A stretch of DNA of 64,000 bases from Collinsella provencensis (GCF_900199705.1 NZ_LT904908.1:193694-257693); one strand, 5' to 3'; positions 1-8,617 are shown, counted from the stretch's first letter. Numbers and translations are program-made. The notes: a model not told the origin generated them from the sequence alone.

Positions 1-522
1 CGCCATGCGCGACGAAGAGCCGGCGAAGCCGACATAACCCACGTCAAGACCAGGCAGGGCCGGCTCTATTTGGCGCCGGTGACGGACATCCGGTCGAGGC
101 GCATCGCGGGATGGTCCATGGGGCCCAACATCACGGCCGAGCTGGCCGACGACGCGCCGAAGATGGCGCCGGCCAGGCGAAACCCGCCGGAGGGCCGCAT
201 ACATCACAGCGATCACGGCCCCCAATACGTGTCGCCGCCTCTCTCCAAGACGATGCGGAATCACGGCGCGAGGCCGTCCATGGGGTCGATATCGTCGCCG
301 CGGGACAACGCGGCCATGGAATCGCTCATGGGGATCGTGAAGTCGGAATGCGTGCACGCCCGCACGTACGCGACGCGCGAGGAGGCGGCGCTCGATTTGT
401 TCGAGTGGATCGAGGTCATCTACAACAGGATCAGGACGCATTCTGCGCCGGGCTTCATGAGCCCGGCCGAGTTCGAAGAGGCCAATTGGCCCGAGGAAGG
501 CCGCGACGACAAGGCGGCGTAG
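1..522 (+). CDS. IS3-family transposase OrfB, C-terminal part (partial)
   Basis: This is the integrase-like catalytic domain of an IS3-type transposase, which cuts and joins element ends. The frame is open from base 1, so the N-terminus lies outside the window. About 173 codons are visible. The D,D,E triad can be seen: first Asp in ADITHVKT, second Asp in HSDHGPQYVS, and Glu in DNAAMESLMGIVKSE, followed by the usual IS3 C-terminal pattern ending in SPAEFEEANW. All three acidic residues are intact, so the visible part is not obviously decayed. The usual Trp three residues before the first Asp is not seen (sequence GEAD). Whether the complete element is active depends on the missing half. Confidence 0.85.
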   Translation, partial: RHARRRAGEADITHVKTRQGRLYLAPVTDIRSRRIAGWSMGPNITAELADDAPKMAPARRNPPEGRIHHSDHGPQYVSPPLSKTMRNHGARPSMGSISSPRDNAAMESLMGIVKSECVHARTYATREEAALDLFEWIEVIYNRIRTHSAPGFMSPAEFEEANWPEEGRDDKAA

Positions 523-525
523 AAA

Positions 526-551
526 GTGTCAATGGAATCGGGGTAGATTCA
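526..551 (+). repeat. Probable right terminal inverted repeat of the IS3 element
   Basis: Bases immediately after the transposase stop follow the pattern seen at right ends of IS3-family elements: a TGTCAA-like start, a G-rich centre (tcggggtag) and a terminal TCA. The partner repeat is outside the window, so this rests on position and resemblance only. Confidence 0.4.
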
Positions 552-636
552 CGTTTCGCTAGGTTTGAAAATCAACCGTCTTATAAAAACACACATGCGT
601 AATCGACTTTTGGGTTTGAATAAATAAGAACGAGTT

Positions 637-667
637 TTGACAAACAACCGCAAAGCGCACGTAATAT
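637..667 (+). promoter_or_regulatory. Candidate sigma-70 promoter for the glycan gene block
   Basis: A perfect -35 box TTGACA (637-642) is followed after 19 bases by TAATAT (662-667). It sits about 100 bases upstream of the first glycan gene and just right of the IS end. The spacer is longer than ideal. Confidence 0.45.
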
Positions 668-766
668 GGAAAGAAACACACGCATTTGGTAAGGAGCCAT
701 TCTGCAATAATTGATGAAACGATACAATAATCTAATGATTGTTGTGCTTTCGATGGGTGATTTATT

Positions 767-2863
767 TTGTCTTGGTTGTTCTTTTTTGTGCTAGCAGCAT
801 TTTATTTCTGTCTGTTATTAATATCGGTGCTTCCTCTTCGAGCGTGTGGGTTCTCGATAGCGGTTTCAATTGGGATGGCATCGCCTATCACAATCGCGCT
901 TTTATGTGTTGCTGGAATTATCTGCGACACTCTATCAATAAGAATTACTGCCTCAGCGCTCGTTACAGGCGTTCTTGTGATTTGCATCACTGCGTCAGCC
1001 GTCACTGTGTTTGCTCGGAGACACGCATTGTCGTCCAGCGCCGTTTCTCCGGGTCGTGCGAAGCCGCACGGTGGTATACATCATAATTTATTTGATCCAA
1101 CCATCGATGCTGGATATTTCGATATGCACTACTTGCTACTTTATCTATTTGTGGCGGCGGTGATATGCGGCGTCTTTTTCGTTCTGCCGCTCGATGGTCC
1201 TGATTCGTTTGTTCAATATGCGGACAACACAGCCCATCTAGGAAGAATTAAGGCAATGGCGGTTGATGGCTCCTTTTCCATTTTGCACACCGGTGTATAC
1301 CCTTCTAGTATGTCTTCTGTCGCTCAGCCTCTCAATATCAAAGCGGGCTTTTATCCAGCGGCGCTCCCCCTGCTCGCATCGCTTTCTGTGAATCTGTTCG
1401 GAGTATCCGCTGCTCTTGCGGAGAATGTTGTCCTCTTCGTTTTTATGGCCTTTGTTCTTCCTTCAGGTTCATATTTGATGCATGTAGCCTTGTTTAAAGA
1501 CAATCGCGGGGCTGTTCTCTTCGGTGCTTTTTCCACCATGATGTTCGCAGCCTTTCCGTTTGGACTATTGCTCTACGGTCCGTTGTATCCAAACATGGCC
1601 TCTATGTGCTGCGCTCCCCATGTGGCGTTTGCGTTCATTTCCATTTGGAGTAAATGCAGGCCTGTTTGCCAGCGCCTCGCGTTCGCGTTGCTCTTTTTCC
1701 TTTCGTCCGTTGCGCTCGCATCCTTGCAACCTAACACCGTGTTTCTTCTCATCGTCTTTTTGACGCCCTTTTGTTGTCATGCCCTGTACCAACATTTCTC
1801 TTCACCTAAAAAGAAGGGCGAACCCATACGGAGTAAACGTGGTTTGCTCGCCGCTCTATTATTTGCTGGCTTTGCCGTCACTGTTTGGGTTATATGCTTT
1901 AAGCTTCCGGCTTTTCAATCTGTCGTAACTTTTAGATGGGAAAAGCTTTATACAGTGGGGTATGGAATCTGGAGCTTGTTCAGTCTGGGTCTTCGCCGTG
2001 ACCTCCCTCAATATGTTGCGGCGGTTTTGGTGCTTGTCGGTGTGATGGCTGCGCTTTTTGACGCTCGTTATCGTTGGATGACCTTCTCCTACGGAATCAT
2101 GGGTTTGATTTACGTTGTGGGCATTACCTCTGAGGGTCTGTTGAAACAGCTCCTTGCGGGTTTTTGGTACACAGACCCCTACCGCACTGCCGCTTCCGTT
2201 GCATTACTCGCGATGCCGATCGCTTCGCTGGCACTTGCCACCCTTGTTCGTGCTGTATGGTCCAAGGTCCCCCACTGTGTTCAATCTCATTATGCCGTTG
2301 AGATTGCCGCATGTCTTGTTGTTGGCTTTGCCGCGGTCGTTACAAACGTTCTGATGCCCAATTATGGCTATTCGCAAGGTGCCTTCACGGAAGTCTATCT
2401 AGAGCTGTCCAGCTTGAACGTCAAAAACGAAAACAAGATAGTCACTGCGGAGGAAGATGCTTTCCTCAAGGAGGTCGCTGCTGTTACCGGGAACGACATG
2501 GTGATAAACAATCCCTTCGATGGGTCTGTGTTTGCATATTCTGTTTACGGCATCAACGTCTATTACAAGGCATTCCCCTCTCAAAAGCACGAGAGCGAGG
2601 ACTCGATTACCATACGGCGAGGCATCGATGAATATCCTGAAAATCAGAGAGTGAAAAAGGCGGTCGAGGATATAGATGCACGATACATTCTAATCATGGA
2701 TACTTCGAATTATCTTCCCTTTTCGGATGAGGAGCTCTGGTCTCCGTTCATTCTCTATCCCTATACGAAATGGGAGGCATTCGAGACAATCGATCCCAAT
2801 GGTCAGGAATATGAGGTTGTTTTGGATGATGGAGTAAACAAGTTGTTGAAAATAATCCGATAG
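767..2863 (+). CDS. Large polytopic membrane protein, DUF6541-like, surface-glycan related
   Basis: A 698-residue integral membrane protein. From residue 1 to about 525 it shows a dozen or more hydrophobic segments separated by short loops. The last 170 residues or so, starting near NYGYSQGAFTEVY, are soluble and probably outside the membrane. This architecture resembles the DUF6541 proteins found in actinobacterial polysaccharide clusters, where a lipid-linked-sugar glycosyltransferase or polymerase role is plausible but unproven. The first in-frame start is TTG at 767, just after an in-frame TGA at 758; TTG at 776 and GTG at 788 are alternatives. An acyltransferase and a glycosyltransferase follow in the same direction. 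Base composition is clearly more AT-rich than in the housekeeping genes to the right, which suggests horizontal acquisition. Confidence 0.6.
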   Translation: MSWLFFFVLAAFYFCLLLISVLPLRACGFSIAVSIGMASPITIALLCVAGIICDTLSIRITASALVTGVLVICITASAVTVFARRHALSSSAVSPGRAKPHGGIHHNLFDPTIDAGYFDMHYLLLYLFVAAVICGVFFVLPLDGPDSFVQYADNTAHLGRIKAMAVDGSFSILHTGVYPSSMSSVAQPLNIKAGFYPAALPLLASLSVNLFGVSAALAENVVLFVFMAFVLPSGSYLMHVALFKDNRGAVLFGAFSTMMFAAFPFGLLLYGPLYPNMASMCCAPHVAFAFISIWSKCRPVCQRLAFALLFFLSSVALASLQPNTVFLLIVFLTPFCCHALYQHFSSPKKKGEPIRSKRGLLAALLFAGFAVTVWVICFKLPAFQSVVTFRWEKLYTVGYGIWSLFSLGLRRDLPQYVAAVLVLVGVMAALFDARYRWMTFSYGIMGLIYVVGITSEGLLKQLLAGFWYTDPYRTAASVALLAMPIASLALATLVRAVWSKVPHCVQSHYAVEIAACLVVGFAAVVTNVLMPNYGYSQGAFTEVYLELSSLNVKNENKIVTAEEDAFLKEVAAVTGNDMVINNPFDGSVFAYSVYGINVYYKAFPSQKHESEDSITIRRGIDEYPENQRVKKAVEDIDARYILIMDTSNYLPFSDEELWSPFILYPYTKWEAFETIDPNGQEYEVVLDDGVNKLLKIIR

Positions 2864-2984
2864 TTTTGAACATTTAGCTTTTGTTCATCGCGAAGGACAA
2901 GGTTGGAGGGTACTGTCCTATTCGTATTGAGCTTCAGCATGTTATGTTTGACTTGATATTTGTTACACAGGATTAAGGGGATGT

Positions 2985-4067
2985 ATGACTCAACGTAATA
3001 TCTATATGGATGTGCTCAGCATTCTTTCTTGCATGGCGGTCGTATATCTTCATTGTTCGACGGTTGTATATGTAAATCAGGGTGATTTGCTCTGGTTTTT
3101 TTCGATTATCGTTCAATCGCTTTTTTGTTTTGCGGTACCAGTCTTCTTCATGATTAGCGGGGCAAACCTTATTGGCTATCGCAAAAAGTACGATACGAAA
3201 ACCTTCTTAATTAAGCGCCTTAAACGTGTTGCGATTCCACTAGTCGGTTTTAGCGCTCTGTATTATCTGCTTTCTTGTTTTGCGCCTGGATTCTTCGGGC
3301 TTCCAGCGCGCGAGCTGTCCATTTCTGGTTTCGTGGCCGGTTTGTTTACGAACAGCATTTGCGATGTATATTGGTTTCTGTATGCAATTCTTGCGCTGTA
3401 TTTCGTTACTCCCTTGTTGTCGCTCGCGGCAGACGACAAGGGTCTTCTGCGCTATTTGCTAATCGTCAGCTTTATCTCAACTGCGGCGATTCCCCTTGTG
3501 AATCGATTTGCACCAATACATACGCTGCTCGACTTATTTGTGGTTCCGTATCTTTCCGGATCAATCTTTCTATATCTGTTGGGTTACTACATTGAGCGTT
3601 ACGTTGAAATAACAAGGAAGATTCGCCTTGGTGCGATTGGGGTTGCAATAATTTGCTTTGCAATAATGGCAGTTATGACATACAAGACAAATGTGTCTCA
3701 CACTGTTATATCTGGTAATTTTGCAGAGTTCGATAATTTTTATATTAACGTCTACAACATATTCTGCAGCACCTATTCCTGTGCCGTTTTTTGTTTGGCA
3801 AAGGACGCTGAATCTAGGATGAGAGATGTTTCTGCATTCGGAGGTAAGGCGTTTCGCTTATTGTCTTCCGTTCCGTTTTACGTTTATCTCATTCATATGT
3901 TGGTTATCCACATGTTAGACGTATATGTTCCTCACCGTATAATTTGGGACTTGGGTGTTCGCCCTCCAACGGTCATTGTGCTTTCATTTGTATTTGGCAT
4001 TGTCTTTTTGACTGCGAAGCGTGCTTTGAAACCTCACCTTGGCGGTGCGACTATAATCAACCAATAG
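2985..4067 (+). CDS. Acyltransferase 3 family membrane protein (OafA/WecH-like)
   Basis: A 360-residue protein of about ten membrane segments with the acyltransferase-3 pattern: an Asp-containing N-terminus (NIYMDVLSIL) leading into a first membrane helix with a conserved His (about residue 23, VVYLHCS), and later the LIHM motif near VYLIHMLVIH. Family members transfer acetyl or other acyl groups onto sugars of surface polysaccharides from the membrane. The ATG at 2985 has AAGGGG just upstream; ATG at 2981 is out of frame. It lies 121 bases after the large membrane protein and 72 bases before the glycosyltransferase, consistent with one transcription unit. Composition is AT-rich like its neighbours. 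The sugar and the acyl donor cannot be told from sequence. Confidence 0.75.
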   Translation: MTQRNIYMDVLSILSCMAVVYLHCSTVVYVNQGDLLWFFSIIVQSLFCFAVPVFFMISGANLIGYRKKYDTKTFLIKRLKRVAIPLVGFSALYYLLSCFAPGFFGLPARELSISGFVAGLFTNSICDVYWFLYAILALYFVTPLLSLAADDKGLLRYLLIVSFISTAAIPLVNRFAPIHTLLDLFVVPYLSGSIFLYLLGYYIERYVEITRKIRLGAIGVAIICFAIMAVMTYKTNVSHTVISGNFAEFDNFYINVYNIFCSTYSCAVFCLAKDAESRMRDVSAFGGKAFRLLSSVPFYVYLIHMLVIHMLDVYVPHRIIWDLGVRPPTVIVLSFVFGIVFLTAKRALKPHLGGATIINQ

Positions 4068-4139
4068 GGCCGCGTTATTCTGAATTGATTAACGCTGCAA
4101 ACTCCGATGTCCTTGTCTTCGTCTTACCTGGAGGCTTTT

Positions 4140-7100
4140 GTGCCACGTTTTTCGATTTGCATTCCTACATACAACAACGCAGCATATCTTCCTTCTTGTT
4201 TGAAAAGCGTTCTCGATCAGGATTACAAAGATCTTGAAGTCATTGTTATTAACGACGGCAGCACCGATGGGACTTCCGGGGTCCTTTCTGAGTTTACCGC
4301 CCGCGACCAGCGTGTTGTTGTAGTGGATCGAGATGAAAACCTGGGACTGCATTTAACGCGCCGAGAGGCTGTTGAGCATGCGGTTGGAGAATACGTTGTC
4401 TTTTTGGATTCGGACGACGAGTTCATCCCGGGCTTTCTCTCAAAACTTAACGTCGCACTTGATGAGAATCCGGTTGATCTTTTACACTTTGGTATTGAGG
4501 TCGTAGATTGCGGGGTTGGGGAGAGAGAGGCTCGTGACTTCGAGAAGTTCGTGAACGCTTTAGTCGAACCTCTTTCTTGCGATCAAATAACACATGCCGT
4601 TTTCTCGTCAAGTACTGGTGGTTATCGCCAGGATTGGCGTGTTACCCAGCGTGCGATTTCAACACCGCTTCTTAAGCGGGCCTTTGATGTCATGACAGTC
4701 TCTGATTTGGGACGCGCTGAGGATGCGTATGAGAGCTTCGTTATTCTTGCTATGGCCGATCATGCGGTTACCAGAAACGACATTATTGGGCTTCGGTACT
4801 GCTACGGACGTGGTGTGAACTCGGGTGACCCTCTTACACCCGAGCAGTTTTCCGAGGATGCCGCTGAGTTCTGGTCTTCGATTCTGGCAATCGATGCCTT
4901 TGCTGAAACACAGAATTCTTCGTCGCTGATCGAGTGTGCTCTCGGTGCTCGTCATAAGCTATTTGACCTTCTGTTCAATGATTGGCTCTATCGAGTTTCA
5001 GACAACGAAAAGGTGGATGCTGCAAATTTTGCAGCAGAGGTGTCTTCTCGTCTCGAATGTGCCGTACAACTTATGAGGCTCGTAAGAGATAAGGCGTACG
5101 GTCTTTGGGAACGCGGTGACATCTTATCTGAGGATGAACCGTTATTGTCTTGGTTTGATGCCGCTCAGCAGCTTGCGGGCAACGAGGGTGCCTGCTCTAA
5201 CCGGTTCCAAGAGTTTTTCCATGCTGCAAAAGATCACATCGACGATTTGCGTCGTCAATCCCGGATAGCAGAATATGAAAAGCAGGATATTAGGATTTTT
5301 GTATCCACCCATAAGCGTGTCGATCTTTTTGACAGCCTGATCCTTCAGCCTGTTCAGGTTGGCTGTGCCTTAAGAGATTATCGTTATGACTGGGCATTGC
5401 ACGATGATGAGGGAGAAAACATCTCCACTCTAAATGCAATGTATTGTGAACTTACGACGCAGTATTGGGCATGGAAAAACGTTGACGCCCCCTATGTTGG
5501 ATTCTGCCACTATCGTCGTTACTTCGACTTTTCCCCTGAAAAGCATATGGAAAATTCCTTTGGCGAGATAATGGACGGTCGCATCGATAGCGTTACACAG
5601 TCGAAATACCATCTTGATGATGACTCAATTCGCGTCGCACTTGCCGGGGCGGACATCGTGACAACGGTCGTGCAGGATATTCGATCCTATATGGGTCCTC
5701 TCGCTACCCTTCGCTCCCAATATGGCGCAGCCGATCATCTTCATGTAGAGGACCTTGATCGAGTCATCGACATTCTAAAGAAGAATCACCCTGAATATTC
5801 TGAGGATGCCGATAGGTTCCTTTCTGGACATAACGCGTGTTTTTGCAACATGTTTGTTATGAGGCGCGAGATCTTCAACGAGTATTGTGAATGGCTTTTC
5901 CCTCTTCTCAGAGAGTTTGTCGACACTACGGATATGAGCCGATACAGTCGCGAGGGCGTGCGAACTCCTGGCCATCTTTCCGAGCGGCTATTGAACATCT
6001 TCTTGCTGCATCAACAGCGCGTTCATCCGGAGTGGAATGTCAAGCGTCTGCAGTGTGTTCATTTTGAGCACCCTGACTTCAACCCTGGATTGAAGATACC
6101 CATACGTTCAAATGATGTCAGGCCAATTATTCCCGTGGTGTTTGCATCTGATGACAACTATGTTCCAATGCTTACTACCACGATATATTCGATGCTTAAG
6201 AATGCGTCTTCGAAATACTATTTCGATGTGATCGTTCTCACTCGAGACATTTCCGCTGTGAACCAGCGTATTATGCGTGAATTTGTCCATGGATTTGAAA
6301 ACGCTCGCTTGTCATTTTGTAATGTGTCTCAAATTATTGAACGCTACCAGCTTACGACCAACAATCCCCACATCAGCGTTGAGACGTACTATCGCTTCCT
6401 TATTCAGGATCTTTTACCCCATTATGACAAGGTGCTTTATTTGGACTCCGATCTTATTGTTGAAGGGAATGTTTCCGAGCTTTTCAAGATCGATTTGGGA
6501 GACAATCTTTTAGCAGCCACTCATGATGTCGACTTTGTTGCCAATGTTAATTTGAAGCGTGGAGATCGATTCTCTTACGCTAAGAAAATTCTCGGAATGG
6601 AAGATCCTTATAGCTATTTCCAGGCGGGTGTTTTGGTTTTGAATACCCGTGCCATGCGTTCAGAGTGCTCTATGGAGCAGTGGCTTGAATTTGCTTCAGA
6701 CGATCGCTTTATATACAACGATCAAGATGTTCTGAATGCGCATTGCGAAGGTCGGGTCATATATCTCGATTATGACTGGAATGTCATGATTGATTGCGGC
6801 GGTCGTATCGGCAATTTGTTCCCATTTGCCCCCGCGTCCATGTTCGATGCCTTTATGGATTCTAGAAATCACGAGAAGATTGTGCATTATGCCGGTTGCG
6901 AAAAACCGTGGAAACAATCAAATTGTGATCGGTCGGAACTGTACTGGCGCTACGCACGCGAAACGCCGTTCTATGAGCGCTTGCTCGTGCAGCTTACTTC
7001 GGGTGTCCCCGTTTCACGTTCGACTGGTCGCTTTAGCAACGAGCCGCTCATTTCGCCGAACAGCAGGATTAGAAGGTTTATCGATCCTATTGCGCCGCTC

Positions 7101-7154
7101 GGATCTGCTCGTCGTGATTTTGCTAAGAAAGTGGTTCGCAAGATTCGTGGATAG
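4140..7154 (+). CDS. Three-domain glycosyltransferase (GT2 + DUF4422 + GT8)
   Basis: About 1004 residues with three recognisable modules. Residues about 2-230 are a GT2 domain (FSICIPTYNNAAYLPS, then NDGSTDGT and the DSDDEF metal/nucleotide motif). Residues about 380-625 are a DUF4422 glycosyltransferase-like domain (VSTHKR, then ELTTQYWAWKN and HYRRYF). Residues about 660-930 are a GT8 domain (VVFASDDNYVPML and the DxD motif YLDSDL). The frame extends upstream to an ATG at 4107, but GTG at 4140 is preceded by GGAGG (4130-4134) at 5-base spacing and places the start directly before the GT2 fold, so I prefer it. It is the last gene of the AT-rich glycan block. One polypeptide that could add three sugars to a surface glycan is the likely role; substrates are unknown. 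Confidence 0.8.
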   Translation: MPRFSICIPTYNNAAYLPSCLKSVLDQDYKDLEVIVINDGSTDGTSGVLSEFTARDQRVVVVDRDENLGLHLTRREAVEHAVGEYVVFLDSDDEFIPGFLSKLNVALDENPVDLLHFGIEVVDCGVGEREARDFEKFVNALVEPLSCDQITHAVFSSSTGGYRQDWRVTQRAISTPLLKRAFDVMTVSDLGRAEDAYESFVILAMADHAVTRNDIIGLRYCYGRGVNSGDPLTPEQFSEDAAEFWSSILAIDAFAETQNSSSLIECALGARHKLFDLLFNDWLYRVSDNEKVDAANFAAEVSSRLECAVQLMRLVRDKAYGLWERGDILSEDEPLLSWFDAAQQLAGNEGACSNRFQEFFHAAKDHIDDLRRQSRIAEYEKQDIRIFVSTHKRVDLFDSLILQPVQVGCALRDYRYDWALHDDEGENISTLNAMYCELTTQYWAWKNVDAPYVGFCHYRRYFDFSPEKHMENSFGEIMDGRIDSVTQSKYHLDDDSIRVALAGADIVTTVVQDIRSYMGPLATLRSQYGAADHLHVEDLDRVIDILKKNHPEYSEDADRFLSGHNACFCNMFVMRREIFNEYCEWLFPLLREFVDTTDMSRYSREGVRTPGHLSERLLNIFLLHQQRVHPEWNVKRLQCVHFEHPDFNPGLKIPIRSNDVRPIIPVVFASDDNYVPMLTTTIYSMLKNASSKYYFDVIVLTRDISAVNQRIMREFVHGFENARLSFCNVSQIIERYQLTTNNPHISVETYYRFLIQDLLPHYDKVLYLDSDLIVEGNVSELFKIDLGDNLLAATHDVDFVANVNLKRGDRFSYAKKILGMEDPYSYFQAGVLVLNTRAMRSECSMEQWLEFASDDRFIYNDQDVLNAHCEGRVIYLDYDWNVMIDCGGRIGNLFPFAPASMFDAFMDSRNHEKIVHYAGCEKPWKQSNCDRSELYWRYARETPFYERLLVQLTSGVPVSRSTGRFSNEPLISPNSRIRRFIDPIAPLGSARRDFAKKVVRKIRG

Positions 7155-7201
7155 CGACAATAGTGCTGTTTCGTTCATGTAAGGTGGCGCAGTCTCCAGT
7201 C

Positions 7202-7232
7202 GCTGTGGAAACACTCGACGCGTTTCCACAGC
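7202..7232 (+). terminator. Perfect 11-bp hairpin after the glycan genes
   Basis: Bases 7202-7212 and 7222-7232 are perfectly complementary (GCTGTGGAAAC / GTTTCCACAGC) around a 9-base loop. It lies 48 bases after the glycosyltransferase stop and may end that transcript, but no run of T follows, so a classical intrinsic terminator is uncertain. Confidence 0.4.
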
Positions 7233-7271
7233 CTCGTGACCCTCATGGGTCCGAATCCCTGTGCTTGATAG

Positions 7272-7303
7272 CAAAACGCCCAGGTTCACAAGCGAGCCTG
7301 GGC
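7272..7303 (-). terminator. Intrinsic terminator of tRNA-Arg
   Basis: Read on the minus strand, GCCCAGGC and its near complement (7278-7303) form a hairpin followed by GTTTTGC. It starts 12 bases beyond the CCA end of the tRNA. Confidence 0.65.
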
Positions 7304-7315
7304 TGAAACGTTCAC

Positions 7316-7392
7316 TGGTGCGCCATGGGGGATTCGAACCCTCGACCATCGGATTAGAAGTCCGGTGCTCTATCCAGCTGAGCTAATGGCGC
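7316..7392 (-). tRNA. tRNA-Arg (anticodon TCT)
   Basis: A complete 77-base cloverleaf with encoded CCA. The acceptor stem GCGCCAT/ATGGCGC is perfect. The anticodon loop CTTCTAA gives anticodon TCT, reading AGA. The T-arm has GGTTCGAATCC. A terminator hairpin follows on the same strand. The 3' end faces the AT-rich glycan block and the IS element, a position often used by integrating elements, although no duplicated tRNA end was found. Confidence 0.95.
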
Positions 7393-7456
7393 GTGATTGC
7401 CTGCTGAACGCATTCGCCCAACAAGAACCGCACTTGATTATAGCCGACCTTTCTAT

Positions 7457-7486
7457 TTGCGTCCCCATGTTGTTTCTTCGTATAAT
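7457..7486 (+). promoter_or_regulatory. Sigma-70 promoter of the membrane-anchored EIIA gene
   Basis: TTGCGT (7457-7462), an 18-base spacer and a perfect TATAAT (7481-7486). It predicts a leader of about 80 bases before the EIIA start at 7573. Confidence 0.7.
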
Positions 7487-7572
7487 TTCAACTTCAAGTA
7501 CAGGTATTTGCCTCCACTCGCTATGCCAGGCTCAACCGGCATTCTCGCGCGGTGGGAAAAGGGGAGGTTCGC

Positions 7573-8193
7573 ATGGAGCTCGGCGTCGCTATCGCCGTTA
7601 TCATCGGTCTTGCCATCGGCGGAGTTCTAGTTGTGAGTTTTGAAAACCGCAAGCGCAACACGTCGCCCAGCGGCGTCTCGGCATCCAAAACGAGCTCTGT
7701 CGTCCAGCAAGACCAGTCCAAGGACGAACATCGCGCAAATGAGGTTCTTGTCAGCGCGGCGCATGTGTTCTGCACGGAGTCGTTTGCCTCCCGCGATGAC
7801 GCCCTCTCCTTTATCTCCAACAACGCGGTCAAACTCGGTATGGCAGACGATCCCGATGCCCTCATGTGCGCCTTCATTAAGCGCGAATCTGAGGGCTCCA
7901 CAGCCATGATGGACGGTTTTGCCATTCCGCACGCCAAAACCGACGCGGTCAAGAATGCCGGCGTCATTGTCCTCAAGGTCACCGAGGGAATCTCTGCTTG
8001 GGAAAGCGTTGATCATCAGCCGGTTACCTGCGCCATCGCCCTGCTCGCCCCCGAGTCAAAGGCTGGCACCACGCACATCAAGCTTTTGTCCGAGGTTGCC
8101 CAGGCGCTCATGGACGAGGATTTCCGTCGCACGCTCAAAAACGAGACTGATCCAGAGCTCATTGCAGACGTCGTCAATGTACGTCTCAACTGA
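7573..8193 (+). CDS. Membrane-anchored PTS EIIA domain protein (fructose/mannitol type)
   Basis: A 206-residue protein with one N-terminal membrane segment (about residues 3-24, LGVAIAVIIGLAIGGVLVV), a polar linker, and from about residue 60 a PTS EIIA type-2 domain. The phosphoacceptor His is visible at about residue 120 in GFAIPHAKTDAV. Family members accept phosphate from HPr and pass it to an EIIB domain or to a regulator. GGGGAGG (7561-7567) six bases before the ATG at 7573 supports this start. No EIIB or EIIC is adjacent. HPr, enzyme I and a PfkB-type kinase follow. An N-terminal anchor on an isolated EIIA is unusual; it may serve a membrane permease encoded elsewhere or have a regulatory role. 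Confidence 0.8.
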   Translation: MELGVAIAVIIGLAIGGVLVVSFENRKRNTSPSGVSASKTSSVVQQDQSKDEHRANEVLVSAAHVFCTESFASRDDALSFISNNAVKLGMADDPDALMCAFIKRESEGSTAMMDGFAIPHAKTDAVKNAGVIVLKVTEGISAWESVDHQPVTCAIALLAPESKAGTTHIKLLSEVAQALMDEDFRRTLKNETDPELIADVVNVRLN

Positions 8194-8261
8194 TTCGTTT
8201 GCTGCATCTACCTCGTCTTTTTGCATGATTTGACGAGTCCTATTCATCTTTGCGGTTTTAT

Positions 8262-8291
8262 CTGCCAAATATCGTCCGTTCGTACTACAAT
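8262..8291 (+). promoter_or_regulatory. Candidate promoter of ptsH
   Basis: CTGCCA (8262-8267), an 18-base spacer and TACAAT (8286-8291), about 60 bases upstream of the HPr start. Confidence 0.5.
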
Positions 8292-8310
8292 AAAGCACGT
8301 CGTATGTTTG

Positions 8311-8331
8311 ACTCGCACTTTGCGTGCGGGT
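8311..8331 (+). other. Leader hairpin upstream of ptsH
   Basis: ACTCGCAC (8311-8318) and GTGCGGGT (8324-8331) can pair over eight base pairs with one T-G wobble and a 5-base loop. It sits 10 bases before the ribosome-binding site AAGGAG (8341-8346), so it may affect translation or transcript stability. Confidence 0.35.
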
Positions 8332-8353
8332 CACATGAAAAAGGAGTCACGTT

Positions 8354-8617
8354 ATGGTTTCTGAGAAGGCTACCCTCGTCAATCCGCAGGGCCTCCACAT
8401 GCGTCCCGCCGGCCTCTTCGCCTCCACCATGGGCAAGTTCGCTTCTGAGGTCACGGTTGTCGCCCCCGACAAGGAGGTCAACGGCAAGTCCCCGATGGCC
8501 CTCATGGCCGCTGGTATCCCCTGTGGTACCGAGGTCGAGGTCAAGTGCGACGGTGCTGACGAGCAGGAGGCCCTCGCGGCCGCCATCGAGCTCATCAAGA
8601 GCGGTCTGGGCGAGTAA
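8354..8617 (+). CDS. ptsH: Phosphocarrier protein HPr
   Basis: An 87-residue cytoplasmic phosphocarrier that takes phosphate from enzyme I and passes it to EIIA domains. The active His15 lies in NPQGLHMRPAG. Ser46 lies in VNGKSPMALMAAG, the place where Gram-positive HPr is phosphorylated by HPr kinase; no kinase gene is in the window. Length is normal for the family. AAGGAG (8341-8346) lies seven bases before the ATG. A partial terminator and 162 bases separate it from enzyme I, so HPr can be made in excess of enzyme I. Confidence 0.95.
   Translation: MVSEKATLVNPQGLHMRPAGLFASTMGKFASEVTVVAPDKEVNGKSPMALMAAGIPCGTEVEVKCDGADEQEALAAAIELIKSGLGE

Larger units (their letters stand above)
1..551 (+). 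mobile_element. 3' part of an IS3-family insertion sequence
   Basis: The left edge of the window lies inside an insertion sequence whose transposase frame is open from base 1. After the transposase stop at 522, bases 526-551 look like the right terminal inverted repeat of an IS3-type element (they run from gtgtcaatgg to gtagattca, ending in tca). The left half, left repeat and target duplication are outside the window, so completeness cannot be judged. Sequence right of about 552 drops abruptly in GC, which suggests this is the element boundary. Confidence 0.75.

Noticed and set aside
739-1086. 115-codon frame overlapping the large membrane protein
   Set aside because: Out of frame with a continuous 698-residue polytopic protein and without a domain of its own.
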